From assembly GCF_030733745.1 (NCBI RefSeq), contig NZ_JASHIK010000023.1, positions 1 to 64,000 of the forward strand: DNA of 64,000 bases. The letters run 5' to 3'. Source of the DNA: Stappia sp. MMSF_3263 (GTDB lineage Bacteria > Pseudomonadota > Alphaproteobacteria > Rhizobiales > Stappiaceae). How positions within the stretch are numbered: position 1 is the stretch's first letter; each line of letters begins with the position of its first letter. Of the stretch, positions 63,332 to 64,000 are shown piece by piece. The translations under genes and the position numbers were made by a program. The notes beneath the pieces are model-generated. The model had not been told where the DNA came from. It saw only the letters and a list, made by a program, of their open reading frames with translations, and did no database searches.

Positions 63332-64000
63332 TCACAGGGTCTCGAGAAAGGCGACCAGCGCCTCGATCTCGGCCCGCTCCAGGTCGAGTTCGTCGAGCAG
63401 CGGCGAGGTGCGCATCGCATGGGGCAGGAGAGGATCGGCCGCCTCTGCCTCGTTGCGCGGGCGGATTCGCCCGCCGCCCTGGACGTAGAAGGCGATGACG
63501 TTGACGAGGCGGGGCAGAACCCCGTTGTGCATGTAGGGCGCGGTCAGGCGTACATGGCGCAAGGAGGGTGTGCGGAACAGGCCGACATCCTGCGGGTCGC
63601 CGGTTTCCTCGTAGCGGCCAAGGTCCTGAAGGCGCCGTCGAAAGAAGGTGAGCCCCAGATTGTGCATCTTCTCGTCGGTCAGCATCGGACCGAAATGGCA
63701 ATTGGCGCAGCCCGCCTTGCCGCGAAAGAGGTTCAACCCCCAAAGCTCCTCGTCTGAAAAGCGGGTCGGCAATCCGGCGGCGAAGCGGTCGAATCGCGTC
63801 GGGCGTTCCAGTGTGCGCTGGAAGGCGGCCAGTGCGTCGGCGACCTGCGAAAAGACGATGGGCGTGTCGTCGTAGACTTCGCTGAAGGCGCGGACATAGT
63901 CGGGTCTTGCGCGCAGGCGCTCGACCACCTCGGCAAGGTCTTCATTGGCCATCTCGACCGGATTGAGCAGCGGGCCGGCCGCCTGTTCCTCAAGGCTCGC
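63332..64000 (-). CDS. MauG/cytochrome-c peroxidase-type di-heme protein, C-terminal part
   Basis: The C-terminal 223 residues of a di-heme peroxidase, running off the window at 64000. The second heme site is AGCANCHFGPML, and a typical MauG segment EQAAGPLLNPVEM lies before the first internal Met (63952). Other motifs are DVGLFRTPSLRHVRLTAPYMHNG. The family either reduces peroxide or oxidises methylamine-dehydrogenase-type cofactors. The frame has no start inside the window; the ATG at 63952 is internal. Confidence 0.88.
   Translation of the reverse strand, partial: ASLEEQAAGPLLNPVEMANEDLAEVVERLRARPDYVRAFSEVYDDTPIVFSQVADALAAFQRTLERPTRFDRFAAGLPTRFSDEELWGLNLFRGKAGCANCHFGPMLTDEKMHNLGLTFFRRRLQDLGRYEETGDPQDVGLFRTPSLRHVRLTAPYMHNGVLPRLVNVIAFYVQGGGRIRPRNEAEAADPLLPHAMRTSPLLDELDLERAEIEALVAFLETL

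Overview
The window is GC-rich, densely coded bacterial chromosome with no phage, insertion sequence, CRISPR array or rRNA. Gene content and linkage (TPR protein-ispE, DUF3126, DUF2336, phasin, bacterial transglutaminase-like cysteine peptidase, MeaB, gamma carbonic anhydrase, PilZ and PAS_5 proteins, MauG-type peroxidase) point to an alphaproteobacterium of the Hyphomicrobiales (Rhizobiales), possibly near the Stappia/Labrenzia/Pannonibacter group. The family-level guess is inference only.

Layout. 1-7.1 kb: start of purU, ispE with its upstream TPR gene, then ppdK-meaB. 7.1-13.6 kb: a small sugar transferase, a CHASE4-GGDEF-EAL c-di-GMP protein, a MaoC-phosphotransacylase/acetate kinase pair and a phasin. 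13.7-19 kb: radC, map, a DEAD-box RNA helicase, a spermidine-synthase-like methyltransferase-fold protein, and a tRNA-Leu(UAA) gene interrupted by a group I intron. 19.4-25.4 kb: trkH, sfsA, a lipoprotein L,D-transpeptidase, gpt, a CinA-like protein, an FAD monooxygenase and a small zinc protein. 25.6-32.3 kb: two overlapping alpha/beta hydrolases, an enoyl-CoA hydratase, cysE, DUF3126, small membrane proteins and a gamma carbonic anhydrase. 32.5-39.5 kb: a LapG-like cysteine peptidase, PilZ and PAS proteins, rhomboid, CBS protein, hisI, folE, a NifU-like scaffold and yidD. 39.7-49.6 kb: a GNAT-C39 peptidase fusion with a RimK-family ligase, an EamA exporter with divergent Lrp regulator, a GAF/PAS/GGDEF protein, thrS and an acyltransferase. 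49.6-58.7 kb: an exported Rhizobiales-type protein, two flavoenzymes, a CoA-ester lyase/MaoC pair, a lytic transglycosylase-like protein, DUF2336, Hpt, response regulator, nadK and cutA. 58.7-64 kb: two cytochromes c, an HTH regulator, a fatty acid desaturase, pyrE, tRNA-Thr and part of a MauG-type di-heme peroxidase.

How genes work together. Most of the window is housekeeping metabolism (isoprenoid, acyl-CoA/acetyl-P, cysteine, folate, pyrimidine, NADP). Overlaid is a signalling layer: two c-di-GMP enzymes, a PilZ protein, a CheY-like regulator, an Hpt protein and DUF2336. Three full CtrA-type half-site pairs (TTAA-N7-TTAA) occur, all between genes; one precedes a lytic transglycosylase-like gene and one sits just before a small membrane protein.

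The strongest unusual element is the 207-nt self-splicing-type intron in tRNA-Leu(UAA) at 18702-18908. Next are the C39/GNAT-RimK peptide-forming pair and two intergenic candidate small RNAs (about 33375-33521 and 35546-35723).
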